Below are positions 53,564-62,475 of a stretch of DNA of 64,000 nt, piece by piece. The position numbers and the translations under genes are program-made. Location of the stretch: NCBI RefSeq assembly GCF_024749045.1, contig NZ_CP087184.1, positions 2,542,001 through 2,606,000 on the forward strand. The letters are read 5' to 3'. How positions within the stretch are numbered: position 1 is the stretch's first letter; each line of letters opens with the position of its first letter. The DNA comes from Pseudomonas sp. B21-028 (GTDB lineage Bacteria; Pseudomonadota; Gammaproteobacteria; Pseudomonadales; Pseudomonadaceae). The notes below the pieces were generated by a model that saw nothing but the letters and a program-made list of their open reading frames with translations, had not been told where the DNA came from and did not search any database.

Positions 53564-54333
53564 TTACTTGGTGGTGTAGCCGCCATTGATGAGAATCGTC
53601 TGGCCGGTGATCCACCAACCGTCGCTCACCAGGTGGCGAATGAAGGGCACCACATCCTCAATGTCGGTCAGGCCGGTTTTGCTGGACGACGAGAGCGCGG
53701 CAGCCGTCTTGTGGTACGCCACGGCATCGGCGCCTTCGGCCGGGTAGAAGAACGGCGTGTCCATCGGGCCGGGGCCGACCGCAGTCACTGAGATGCCCCG
53801 CGCACCCAACTCCTTGGACGCTGCGCGGGTGTAGTGCTCGACCGGTGCCTTGGTGCCGGCATAGGCGGCGTAGAACGGCGTGAACGCGCCCAGCAGCGAG
53901 GTACGACGGTGCAGATCTTGCCGTTGTCGTTCACCTTGCCGGCTTCCTTGAGGAAGAAGAAGGCTGTCTTGGAATTGACCGCCGTCATCTCGTCGTATTC
54001 GGCCTCAGTTATCTCGGCCATGGGTTTCTTGAGCACCTTGCCGACGGTGTTGATAGCGATGTCCGGCTTGCCTACAGCGCTGATGGTATCGGCAAATAGC
54101 TTCTCGACGGCACCCGCTGTGGTGAGATCAGCCTGCAACGCGACGGCTTGCGCACCGCTGGCCTGAATGGCCGCGACGGTCGCATCGGCATCGGCCTTGG
54201 AAGAAACGCTGTTGTAATGAATGGCGATGGCCTTGGCGCCTTGCGCGGCTAGGTCGCGGGCGATCAGGCCGCCAAGGTTTTTGGCTCCGCCAGCGATCAG
54301 TACTACCTTGCCCTTGATGGAATGGTCTGCCAT
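53564..54333 (-). pseudogene. SDR oxidoreductase with a one-base frameshift
   Basis: The first frame (54333 to about 53905) gives a normal SDR N-terminus: AGGAKNLGG, NTVGK in place of NNAG, and NDNGKICTVV. The protein should then continue with TSLLGAFTPFYAAYAG and GARGISVTAVGPGPMDTPFF, which is in another frame and ends QTILINGGYTTK at 53564. One missing base near 53900-53904 explains the break. The tyrosine and lysine region falls right after it, so no active enzyme is made unless this is a sequencing error. AGGAG precedes ATG 54333. NGGYTTK is a common SDR end. Confidence 0.8.
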
Positions 54334-54904
54334 GGTAAATCTCCTGCACGGGTGGAAGGAGTTTCAGCATAGGCGCCCATATGCGTTGGATAAATCAGGC
54401 TTGGCTGGATGGATTATCCATAGAATCCGCCTAATCGTACGGTCGCTCAAACATTGCCGACGAGGGCCGCGCCATCTGGTGTCCGTTGTGGCCAGTGCAT
54501 TCTCAATCTGATTGATATGGCGAAGTGGACCAGAGTTTTAACTTGAGCTCAGCGACGTGTGCAACCGTGGTGGTTTCCTCGCGTCCGGGTGGTGGACACC
54601 AATGGCTGGAAGATCCAACATCTGAGGCGGCCAGGTCTGCGTATATGGCGAGTTCACGGTCGCACCACGTGCTCATCTGGGCGGTGAAAAGGCTCAAACC
54701 TGTGCAAGCAGAAGTGCTCACTGCGCTGGGCTTTGAATTCGCCTAAACAATATTCGGGGAAAAATGTGGTACTCGCAGTTTGACAAGTGCTGCAAGACGT
54801 TGGCCTAAGGTTTCATTTATAGCTGCAGATATTCTGGTGGGTCTTGGAGGCGTTGCCCTGCGGTTGCGGCTTTGAGTTTACTGATGAGGTAGGGAGGCTT
54901 CTGA
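54334..54904. other. 571-base gap without a supported gene
   Basis: Short open frames exist on both strands at 54503-54746, but they lack ribosome sites and recognisable domains. A dyad TGGATAA (54387-54393) / TTATCCA (54414-54420) lies just upstream of the broken SDR gene and may be an operator. Nothing else could be supported. Confidence 0.5.
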
Positions 54905-55339
54905 ATGTTCTGGCTGGGGCCATTCGAGTACAAATCAGAAAAAGAGCTTTTGGATCGGCTCAAGGACTATCTACAAAAAGCATCAGTCGGTGTGATCACC
55001 AACAAGCTTGCAGTCAAGAAACTGCACCTGTTACTTGCGATGCACCCGGACGCGGACAGAAAAGTTGGCGTCGGAATTGACCACTTCAGGATTGAAAGAA
55101 ATGCATTGGGGGCGGGTAAGGGGATCTGGCTCGTCCGCGTGGATGGCAGTGAAGATACCTTTTCCTACAAGCGGTGTATCACAGGCGTCGTTCAATCATC
55201 CCAAGGCAAGGTATGCGAAGCACTGAGGTTTGCAGTGCGCCCGCAATTGGTCGCATTTCGGGATGCACTTGGTCTGCCTGTAATGTGTGCGGCGAGTGGA
55301 GTGATCATCACGCAGCGAAAAGATTTGCACATTGATTGA
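54905..55339 (+). CDS. DCL family protein (DUF3223)
   Basis: The 144-residue protein matches the DCL/DUF3223 domain, best known from the plant plastid rRNA-maturation protein DCL. The family pattern of a helical start, HPDADRKVGVGIDHFRIERN, then DGSEDTFSYKRCITG is clear. The bacterial role is unknown. A GGAGG-like site lies eight bases before ATG 54905. It stands alone between the broken SDR and the exporter operon; the C-terminal ~45 residues are outside the conserved part. Confidence 0.75.
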   Translation: MFWLGPFEYKSEKELLDRLKDYLQKASVGVITNKLAVKKLHLLLAMHPDADRKVGVGIDHFRIERNALGAGKGIWLVRVDGSEDTFSYKRCITGVVQSSQGKVCEALRFAVRPQLVAFRDALGLPVMCAASGVIITQRKDLHID

Positions 55340-55522
55340 GCGCACTGACGAGTGGATAGATGGTTTGAGGTATGCGAGTGCGCGCTGCGCCAGTGCCGTT
55401 GAGATGCTTTTTCCTTCTTTCCGATTTCTGTGGTAAATACTCTCGCCTCAAGAAGCGCATCCCCTGTCGTTTCGCGAAGCTTCTGGCTAGACGGCCAGAT
55501 CAATGGAGTAAAGAGGTCAGGC

Positions 55523-56242
55523 ATGGAGCCACAGTCGACACATACGCTCATCGCCATGAACGATGTCTGCCAGTCTTATCCTATGGCAGGGCAAGATATG
55601 CCCGTTCTGCGCGATGTGACGCTCAGTATTCGACGTGGGCAAACGTGCGCGATTCTCGGTACATCCGGGTCCGGCAAAAGCACACTGCTGAACATCCTGG
55701 GACTCCTTGACCGTCCGGCATCCGGCCAGTTCTGGTTCGCTGGCCGTAACATGATCGAGGCGACGGCTGACGAGCGCGCTCATCTACGCAACCGTGAGAT
55801 CGGTTTCGTGTTCCAGAGTTTCAATCTGCTTCCCCGCCTGACTGCGCTCGACAACGTTGCCCTGCCTCTTTTCTACCGGGGCTTTACGCGCAGCGAAGCG
55901 CGTGAATGCGCGAGGATCCAGATAGCGCGTATCGGGTTGGGTGATCGAGCTCATCATCGGCCCGCCGACCTATCCGGTGGACAGCGCCAGCGTGTTGCGA
56001 TTGCGCGAGCGTTAGTGGGCAGTCCTTCCTTGATTCTTGCCGACGAGCCAACGGGTAACCTGGATCGCTCAACGGCCCATGACGTGATAGATCTGCTGCT
56101 CGGTCTCAACGATGAGAGAGCGGTGACATTAGTCATGGTGACCCACGATGCGCAGTTGGCCGAACGCCTTGAGCGCTGTTTGCAGGTGCAGGATGGGATT
56201 TTGAAAGAAACTGCGAACAGGCGAGCGATGACGGATGCTTGA
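55523..56242 (+). CDS. ABC transporter ATPase (MacB/LolD type)
   Basis: The 239-residue ATPase has Walker A GTSGSGKST, Q-loop FVFQSFNLLPRLTALDNVAL, signature LSGGQRQRVAIARAL, Walker B LILADEPTGNLD and the switch histidine in MVTHD. The sequence places it in the MacB/LolD/FtsE group that powers periplasmic mechanotransmission. AGAGG lies six bases before ATG 55523; the open frame from 55430 is not credible. It overlaps the permease start by eight bases, first of a four-gene exporter operon. Confidence 0.92.
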   Translation: MEPQSTHTLIAMNDVCQSYPMAGQDMPVLRDVTLSIRRGQTCAILGTSGSGKSTLLNILGLLDRPASGQFWFAGRNMIEATADERAHLRNREIGFVFQSFNLLPRLTALDNVALPLFYRGFTRSEARECARIQIARIGLGDRAHHRPADLSGGQRQRVAIARALVGSPSLILADEPTGNLDRSTAHDVIDLLLGLNDERAVTLVMVTHDAQLAERLERCLQVQDGILKETANRRAMTDA

Positions 56243-57452
56243 AGGTTCGCTTCATCGTCAAGGTCCGGGCCTTCTGCAAACACTGATTGAGTCCCTGGAC
56301 AGTCTGCGCCTCTTGGGGCGGCGATCGTGGTTGGCGATGCTGGGCATCGCAGTTGGCTGCGCGGCGATTGTTGCGCTGCTGAACATCGGTCAGAACGCCG
56401 CGAATGAAGCGATGACAGCTTTCAAGGGGATGGGGGCTGAGACCATTGTGGCGTCGTTTCCATTCTCGCCGCTCAACAGTCGAGCGCTGCCGCCCACGCT
56501 TGATACTCGCTCGCTCCTGAAAAAGCTCCCTGCCATCGCTCAAGTGGCCCCAACGACATTTCATTCTGGTCAAGTTCGTTACGCAGGGCGAACGGTCGAC
56601 GCGGTCGTTTTGGGAACGACCGGAGGATTGGCCGAAACTCTGGATCTCAAACTGGCTCAAGGGCGCTTTATTTCCGATTTCGATCAACAGGCCACCTACA
56701 TCGTCGCGGGGGCCAAGGTTGCTCATGAGTTGGGAGTCGGTGGACCGGGCAGGCCGCTGGTCGCGGGTATGCAGCTTCAGATCGAAGGGTATCTGTTTGA
56801 AGTGATCGGTATTGCACGACCTCAGGCTCCGAACCCCTTGATCCCGATTCAGGTAGATGAAGCGTTGTTTATACCGATAGAGAGCATGAGGCGGCTCCAG
56901 CCGTCTCCACAACTCAGCAGTGTGATTGCCAAGGTGCGCAATGGTGCAGTGATCACGGAAAGTGCACAGGACTTACGTACTTATCTGGAAGGGGTGCTCA
57001 AGGGGCATGACATTGAGGTTCTGGTGCCACAACAGCTGATCGACAGCCTTACACATCAATCCAACACATTCTCCTATCTGCTGGCCGGTCTTGGGGGGAT
57101 TTCCCTCCTGGTCGGAGGGGCCGGCGTGATGAATGTGATGCTCATGAATGTCTCTGAGCGTCGTCGCGAGATTGGCGTGCGAATGGCACTCGGTGCCCGG
57201 GCACGCGACATTCGGATGTTGTTTCTTCTGGAGGCGGCTTGTTTGTCAGTGACGGGCTCACTGGTCGGGGCGGCCGTCGGACTGCTTTCAGCTTTTTTGT
57301 TCGTATGGTTTTCAGGGTGGCGATTTACCTTGGCCATTGAATCTCTGCCGCTGGGAGTGGGAAGCTCCTTGTTGATCGGCCTATTCTTCGGCCTCTATCC
57401 CGCCGTGACCGCGTCTCGCCTGCAACCGGTTCAGGCCTTGCGAGATGATTGA
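56235..57452 (+). CDS. MacB-type ABC permease (FtsX domain)
   Basis: The 405-residue protein has one N-terminal transmembrane helix (residues ~30-50), a large periplasmic MacB_PCD domain (~55-280) and three C-terminal helices. The MacB block reads LVGGAGVMNVMLMNVSERRR then EIGVRMALGARARDIRMLF. In MacB the ATPase and permease are one chain; here they are separate, overlapping by eight bases. It would drive substrate from the periplasm through the TolC-like channel. It overlaps the channel gene start by eight bases. Confidence 0.92.
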   Translation: MLEGSLHRQGPGLLQTLIESLDSLRLLGRRSWLAMLGIAVGCAAIVALLNIGQNAANEAMTAFKGMGAETIVASFPFSPLNSRALPPTLDTRSLLKKLPAIAQVAPTTFHSGQVRYAGRTVDAVVLGTTGGLAETLDLKLAQGRFISDFDQQATYIVAGAKVAHELGVGGPGRPLVAGMQLQIEGYLFEVIGIARPQAPNPLIPIQVDEALFIPIESMRRLQPSPQLSSVIAKVRNGAVITESAQDLRTYLEGVLKGHDIEVLVPQQLIDSLTHQSNTFSYLLAGLGGISLLVGGAGVMNVMLMNVSERRREIGVRMALGARARDIRMLFLLEAACLSVTGSLVGAAVGLLSAFLFVWFSGWRFTLAIESLPLGVGSSLLIGLFFGLYPAVTASRLQPVQALRDD

Positions 57453-58920
57453 GCACAACCGATTTTCGATCTTGCTGGGGCTGCTGTGGACGCTATCTGC
57501 GTCGACGGTGTTCGCCGCGCTCACGCCGTCTCAGGCATCGATGCCAGGTGTCGCAGTGTCGTTGCGGGCTGAAACGATCAATCTGACGTTGGCCGATGCT
57601 GTCTATCTGGGGTTGCGAAGCAACCGCTCCATCCGGAGTGCCTACCTTGAGCGTGTTGCGCAGAAGTTCGATTTGCGCGTCGCAGAGGACCTGTTCACAC
57701 CCAAGTTGGTATTGAGGGGTGACTATCGGGGTGAGCGCAGTGAAAGCGATGGTTCACGCTATCGGCAGTTGTCGCCAACGACCACTCTGTTGGGGGAGTT
57801 CGGTACACGGCTAAGTCTCTCTTGGGCCAATCAGTTGACCGATAGCAATAATGACGGGCGTACCCGCAGCGATGGTGCGACGTTTACGCTCATACAGCCC
57901 TTGCTTCGGGGGGCTGGAGTGGAGGTCACGACAGCGCCGATGCGTTCAGCAAGGCTTTCCGAGCTGACGAACCGTCTTGCCTTGAAAGCGGCGGTGGCTC
58001 AAACCGTCACGCAAATCATCACGTCTTACCGGGACGTACTTCGCGCGCAAGAGCAGTTGCGTATCGCGACAGAGGCATTAAGCCGTTCACAGCAGTTACT
58101 TGACGTCAACAGAGCCATGATTACTGCCGGCCGTATGGCTGAATTTGAGATTGTGCAAACCGAGGCCGACTACGCCACTCAGGAGCTGGGTGTTCAAGAG
58201 GCCCAAAACCAATTGGATGCCTATCGCCTGGAGTTGCTTCAGCTTTTGGCATTAGGACTGGAGTCGCGTATTCAGGCGGTAGAAACAATGGATGCGACGC
58301 CTGTTCAGCTCAGTCGAATGCAGGCGCTGGATACTGCGTTGGAGCAGCAGCCTGCTTACCTTGGGCAGTTGATCGCACATGAACAAGCCAGCATCAACCT
58401 GGCGGTCGCCCGCAATAACCAGCTATGGGATGTCTCATTGGTCGGCGGAGCAAGCCAGGTCAGTGACCGTTACCCTGATAGAGAGGGGCAGCGTTCGGAT
58501 CGTCGCTGGGAGGGCTATGCGGGGCTTCAGGTTGAGATTCCGATTGGCGATCTTAACCGTCGACAGGAGGTGGTTCGTGCTCAGGTGAATCTGGAGAACC
58601 AGGGGATTGAGGCAGTCGAGGCTCGACAGACGCTTGAGCGAGATGTCACGAACGCGGTTCGCACGGTAGGCACGCGCTGGCGCCAGTATGAAATTTCATT
58701 GCGTGCGCGGGATCTATCGCGCCGAAAGCTTGATATCGAACGACAGAAGTTACAGGTCGGTCGCTCCAGCAATTTTCAAGTCATCAGTTATGAGACAGAT
58801 TTTCGTAACGCACAAAATACGAGCCTTGATGCACTCATAGCTTACTTGAATGCAAGAACGCTGCTGGATCAGGCATTGGGTACCACATTGTCGAGCTGGG
58901 ATATTGCCCTTAATGATTAA
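57445..58920 (+). CDS. TolC-family outer membrane efflux protein
   Basis: The 491-residue protein has a signal peptide (residues 1-25, ending TVFAA). Two helical OEP repeats follow: LADAVYLGLRSNRSIRSAYL opens the first, and VARNNQLWDVSLVGGAS leads the second. It is not a lipoprotein. It forms the trimeric channel for the ABC exporter. Gene starts and stops overlap on both sides (eight bases each), so the operon is tightly coupled. GC content drops slightly from here on. Confidence 0.9.
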   Translation: MIEHNRFSILLGLLWTLSASTVFAALTPSQASMPGVAVSLRAETINLTLADAVYLGLRSNRSIRSAYLERVAQKFDLRVAEDLFTPKLVLRGDYRGERSESDGSRYRQLSPTTTLLGEFGTRLSLSWANQLTDSNNDGRTRSDGATFTLIQPLLRGAGVEVTTAPMRSARLSELTNRLALKAAVAQTVTQIITSYRDVLRAQEQLRIATEALSRSQQLLDVNRAMITAGRMAEFEIVQTEADYATQELGVQEAQNQLDAYRLELLQLLALGLESRIQAVETMDATPVQLSRMQALDTALEQQPAYLGQLIAHEQASINLAVARNNQLWDVSLVGGASQVSDRYPDREGQRSDRRWEGYAGLQVEIPIGDLNRRQEVVRAQVNLENQGIEAVEARQTLERDVTNAVRTVGTRWRQYEISLRARDLSRRKLDIERQKLQVGRSSNFQVISYETDFRNAQNTSLDALIAYLNARTLLDQALGTTLSSWDIALND

Positions 58921-60196
58921 AGGAATCGGATTGGCTTGTCGGCGCAACGTACGTTTGCTCCTAATGGCGGCTTGTATGGCGCTGGCGGTCGTTGCGGTGG
59001 TGGTTGCAATATCTCGGCTTCCTCAAGAGCAGGTCGCGGCGGCCAGTTGGCTCAAGGTGGACTATCAACCTTTGGAAAATCGACTGGGGCTTGTCGGACG
59101 TATTGAGGCTGCGATGCAACAAACCATGTCGTCACCTTTCGAGGGGCTTGTCGCGGACGTTGCGGTAAAAGAAGGTCAACGTGTTGAGCGTGGACAACGC
59201 TTGCTTAGCCTTGATACGACGCAACTGGATATCCAGTTGCGTTCTGCCTTGGCCGAGCAGTTGATCGCCAGGCGCAATGTGTTGGAAGTCGAGAGCTGGT
59301 CTCAGGGGCAGGATGTTGCTCGGGCAAAACGGACGGTTTACAGCGTCCAGTCCACCTTGGCAGATAACGAGCGCCGATTGGCAGAAACCAAAGTTCTTCT
59401 GGACCAGGGGATTGTACCGCGGATGGAGCTGGAGGCAGTCGAGCAGCAGGTCAGGTCGCAACGTCTGGATCTGTCCGCTGCCCAGTCGGAACTCGGCGAA
59501 GTCCTGAAGAAAGGTGGAGAAGAACACCTTCGGATAGTCCAGATGCAATGGGCCAACGCCCAGTCACGTTATCAATCGCTACTTGAGCAGCAGGCACAGC
59601 GAGAAGTGCTCGCACCGTTCGCGGGCGTGGTGATCCGTTCTCGTACGCCTCAGGGAAGTGGTGCTAATCTGCCGTTTGTACAAAAAGGCCAGCGTGTCGG
59701 CCAAGGCGTTCCCTTGTTCGAGTTGATCAATATCGAGCAGGTGCAGGTTGTTGCACGGGTCGAGGAAAGCGATGTTCACCAACTCCGTGCGGGGCTGCCG
59801 GTGGAAATTACCGGTGATGGTTTCGGTGGCATGGTGCTGCATGGTCAGATTGAGAGCGTCGGTGTACAGGGGATCGATGCGCAGGCCACGTCTGGTGGCG
59901 CATTTTATGAGGTGATCGCCTCTATTCAAGGTATCGCGAGCGAGCAACTGCAGCGATTGCGACTTGGTATGAGTGCGAGGCTGCAAATTGTCACCTATCA
60001 CCGTGATCGTGGTCTGGTGGTGCCGCTTGAGGCACTGTCTAGCGACAGCCATGGGCAATCGATTGTGACTTATCGCCCTACCTTGTCTGAGAGAGCAAAT
60101 CAGGTGGTCGTAAAGACAGGGCGGGCCATGCCTGGTGGTATTGAGGTAGAAGATCTGGCGCCGGGATATGTTGAGTTGAGATCCTCGTTATTTTAA
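58913..60196 (+). CDS. HlyD/MacA-type periplasmic adaptor
   Basis: The 427-residue protein has an N-terminal membrane anchor (residues ~13-35). A lipoyl half (FEGLVADVAVKEGQRVERGQ), a coiled-coil hairpin (~110-210) and the second lipoyl half (REVLAPFAGVVIRSRTPQGS) follow, then beta domains. It links the ABC permease to the TolC-like channel. Its start overlaps the channel gene stop. A longer frame from 58850 lies inside the channel gene and is not used. It is the last member of the exporter operon, 313 bases before the small secreted protein. Confidence 0.9.
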   Translation: MIKGIGLACRRNVRLLLMAACMALAVVAVVVAISRLPQEQVAAASWLKVDYQPLENRLGLVGRIEAAMQQTMSSPFEGLVADVAVKEGQRVERGQRLLSLDTTQLDIQLRSALAEQLIARRNVLEVESWSQGQDVARAKRTVYSVQSTLADNERRLAETKVLLDQGIVPRMELEAVEQQVRSQRLDLSAAQSELGEVLKKGGEEHLRIVQMQWANAQSRYQSLLEQQAQREVLAPFAGVVIRSRTPQGSGANLPFVQKGQRVGQGVPLFELINIEQVQVVARVEESDVHQLRAGLPVEITGDGFGGMVLHGQIESVGVQGIDAQATSGGAFYEVIASIQGIASEQLQRLRLGMSARLQIVTYHRDRGLVVPLEALSSDSHGQSIVTYRPTLSERANQVVVKTGRAMPGGIEVEDLAPGYVELRSSLF

Positions 60197-60509
60197 CAAA
60201 ATTGCTGGGGTTAGTGTTTGCAAATATAAAGTTTATGATACAGTCCTGCTGTTGATAGGGATGTCATAGTGTGTGTCACTAGGATTTGTCGTGTTTGCGG
60301 GATGCAAGAGCACGTCATGCGCCTTACGCATTATTTCTCTCATTGTCTAGATGGCAAAGCTGATCTTCTTCGGTGGAAAGGGTGTGTCTGGACTTTCATG
60401 TTTCTATAATGTGCGAGTTTTTGCTTTTTACCGAGTTGTTGTGGTGTGGAGGGGTTTCGCTGCGCCATGAAAATGTATGTATGGAATTTAAACCAAAAGG
60501 AATAAGTGC
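60197..60509 (+). promoter_or_regulatory. AT-rich leader region with a possible -10 element
   Basis: A perfect TATAAT lies at 60405-60410, about 100 bases before the secreted-protein start, but no good -35 element is 16-18 bases upstream. It could be an activator-dependent promoter. No gene is supported in this gap. Confidence 0.35.
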
Positions 60510-60956
60510 ATGAAGATGTCGAAATCTGTTTTGTCGGTGCTGACTGTTGGTATGTTGGCGGCAGGTTCAGCGCTGGCAGGTCCTCCAGTAGCTGTTACTT
60601 TCAAAAATCTTGGAACCGCCGATGCTACGTACACGATTATTACAAATAATGAAGCCACGACTAATGTAAATTCGGTCCCGAAGCCAGTGACTACTGTCAA
60701 GGCGGGTGGTGCTGATACCTATACTGTTCAGAGCAATCTTTCGCCTATTGCCAACTATGCGAACCTGCGCTACACCATTGGCGGGAAGACTTGCACGTTC
60801 CTGGCAACCTATGTTGGGACAGTCGGCTCAGGAGGCTCGACTATTCCAAAATGGAACAATACGGCAACACCTAGCGGTGGCGCAGTGTGTACGGCGAAAG
60901 TAACTTCGACCAATATCTCCACCTACGCCTGGTCTGTTGAATTTACCATGAAGTAA
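60510..60956 (+). CDS. Sec-exported small two-cysteine protein, candidate exporter substrate
   Basis: The 148-residue protein has a clear signal peptide (ending GSALA, residue ~28). The mature part of ~120 residues is rich in Thr, Asn, Ser and Gly, beta-like, with exactly two cysteines (GKTCTFL and AVCTAK) that could form one disulfide. I recognise no family. MacAB-TolC systems export folded, disulfide-bonded periplasmic peptides such as heat-stable enterotoxin II, so it may be the cargo of the exporter directly upstream. AAGGA lies nine bases before ATG 60510. Confidence 0.75.
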   Translation: MKMSKSVLSVLTVGMLAAGSALAGPPVAVTFKNLGTADATYTIITNNEATTNVNSVPKPVTTVKAGGADTYTVQSNLSPIANYANLRYTIGGKTCTFLATYVGTVGSGGSTIPKWNNTATPSGGAVCTAKVTSTNISTYAWSVEFTMK

Positions 60957-61132
60957 GGCCCAAGCCGGGCCTGGCGGTTTGGCTGCTTGCGCAAAGGCTG
61001 CCCATGCCGCTGGGCCTGCGCCGGTTTTGTTCGTCCATTCATCGTGAAGCACTACAGTTTTTTTGAGTGCTGCCGATAATAAACTTACTAGCCACGTTTT
61101 CAGGAATGGCTGATAACAGGGAGGACATTATC

Positions 61133-61906
61133 TTGGTCGGTTCAATTAATTCAAATGCGTTTTCTGGTTCGCAGGTTTCCAATGTGGCGGCGAGCCAAAA
61201 TGAATCGCTGACGAAAACTCAGGTGGCAACTGAAAGCGCTGGTATTGGTAGTCATAAGGATACCAGTCGCCTTTCTTCACTCTCTCTACAGTTGAGTGAG
61301 AGTGCCGCCCGTGCAACGGCTAGAGATTCGAGTATGAGCAGGAAAGAGCTTGGCGCGAAAGCGAATGAGCTTTTGAGCAAGATTTCCGGTGATGGTTATT
61401 TTATCAACAAAAAAGCTAATGATGCTGAGGTGCCTGACACTCAGGATCCTGTGTTATTGGCTCGTGCGGCCAATGCAACGCAGTTTGTCAATGGCAGTGG
61501 CAAAAATCCATTTGCGGGCATGTCGAGCGATCAGCTCTCATTGATTATCTATGATGACAGTGGAAGTTTTACGACTAACGAGCGTCGCGCGGCGTGGAGT
61601 GAATCGTCAGATCAGGAATATGCCTGGCGCCAAAAGATTGTTGCCAATTCGATCGCTGAATATAATGAAACCGGAAAGCTGACGAAATTCTTTACTGCAG
61701 CTCTTGAACACTATAAGGAGTTGCCCGCTATTGAGCAGGCACAGTACCCAAATAGTTATGAGGCAAAGTTGCAGGGTTGGATAGCACTCGATTTCAACTA
61801 CAAGACCCATACCGTTGAGGGTAAGGGGAGTCCTCAAGAGGTGATGGGCAAGGTCTTGAATCTCGACAAGCAACTGTTTGATGACGCTGGAGCAGATACG
61901 GTTTGA
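61133..61906 (+). CDS. Orphan Ser/Ala-rich protein of unknown function
   Basis: The 257-residue protein has a low-complexity N-terminus (SINSNAFSGSQVSNVAASQ) and a helical, charged rest, with DPVLLARAANATQFVNGSG and NPFAGMSSDQLSLIIYDDSG then NERRAAWSES. I recall similar uncharacterised proteins in fluorescent pseudomonads, but cannot name a function. It has no signal peptide or membrane helix. The best start is TTG 61133, with GGGAGG eight bases upstream; ATG 61106 is in frame but has no spacing for a ribosome site. It follows the small secreted protein by 176 bases. Confidence 0.7.
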   Translation: MVGSINSNAFSGSQVSNVAASQNESLTKTQVATESAGIGSHKDTSRLSSLSLQLSESAARATARDSSMSRKELGAKANELLSKISGDGYFINKKANDAEVPDTQDPVLLARAANATQFVNGSGKNPFAGMSSDQLSLIIYDDSGSFTTNERRAAWSESSDQEYAWRQKIVANSIAEYNETGKLTKFFTAALEHYKELPAIEQAQYPNSYEAKLQGWIALDFNYKTHTVEGKGSPQEVMGKVLNLDKQLFDDAGADTV

Positions 61907-61968
61907 GTGTGGCACTCACCCAAGATTGGGCTGTCCAAACAAAATGCGCCGCATCGTCGTAATGCTGG

Positions 61969-62193
61969 TCACTTAAGCGGAGCAGTTTTATGATCCGCCG
62001 GAAACCGGGTCGTTGAAATCTTCACCGTCCTTGGCCCTAAGGCCTTGGACGGTGACCCAGAAATATCCCTCCAATCCTCGATCTTAACTCCGCCCAACGT
62101 CTGCCCATTGCTGATATCGGGTTCGCCGCTGCCATGACGATTAACTGAGCGGCGATGTGCCTTGATACCCTCAAAAAACAAGTCCAGAATCAA
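61969..62193 (-). CDS. Possible short coding frame, unrecognised
   Basis: From TTG 62193, with AGGA six bases upstream, a 74-residue frame runs to 61969 (LFFEGIKAHRRSVNRHGSG, then NGQTLGGVKIEDWRDISG). It has no cysteine, signal or membrane segment, and I do not recognise it. A palindromic hairpin at 62022-62055 lies inside. It may be a real small gene or a remnant. Confidence 0.3.
   Translation of the reverse strand: MILDLFFEGIKAHRRSVNRHGSGEPDISNGQTLGGVKIEDWRDISGSPSKALGPRTVKISTTRFPADHKTAPLK
62022..62055. repeat. 34-base hairpin
   Basis: TCACCGTCC pairs with GGACGGTGA, and an inner GGCC/GGCC stem closes a CTAA loop, with TT/TT mismatches between. No T-run follows, so a terminator role is doubtful. 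It is a near-perfect palindrome overall. Confidence 0.6.
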
Positions 62194-62318
62194 GTCTTTT
62201 CCTGCCCTGGCAAGAAAAGAAACCCCTTACATTTCAATGGGTCGGACACCAGATACGGGTCTCGTTTCCCGCTCCAATTATTTTTCTATAGGCTTCCATT
62301 GAAGTATGTACAAAGCAC

Positions 62319-62342
62319 AAAAAGAGGCTTCGGCCTCTTTTT
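62319..62342. terminator. Bidirectional Rho-independent terminator
   Basis: AAAAAGAGGC pairs with GCCTCTTTTT around a TTCG loop, with A and T runs on both sides. It is the cleanest terminator in this stretch. It could end transcripts from the exporter side or from the right. Confidence 0.8.
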
Positions 62343-62475
62343 TCGTTCCAGTAAAGTCCATTCTGATGCATCAATAGCCACGATTTTTAAGTACATTATT
62401 TAGTACATCAATTCGACGCTTGGTAAAATTAGTTTTTAGCGATGCTTGGCGCTCAGAAAACCGTACAGCACGTCT

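Noticed and set aside
54503..54746. Overlapping short frames on both strands
   Set aside because: No ribosome site, no domain, and mutually exclusive; treated as non-coding.
60957..61080. GC-rich inverted repeats after the small secreted protein, considered as a terminator
   Set aside because: Several short alternative stems, none followed by a proper T-run; not strong enough to list.
62240..62280. tRNA 3'-end-like sequence (GGGTCTCGTTTCCCGCTCCA), possible attachment site
   Set aside because: The T-loop does not match TTCRANY, and no anticodon or D arm could be folded upstream. No integrase gene is nearby.
62155..62403. Plus-strand 82-codon frame
   Set aside because: It runs through the 62319-62342 terminator and has no recognisable sequence or start signal.
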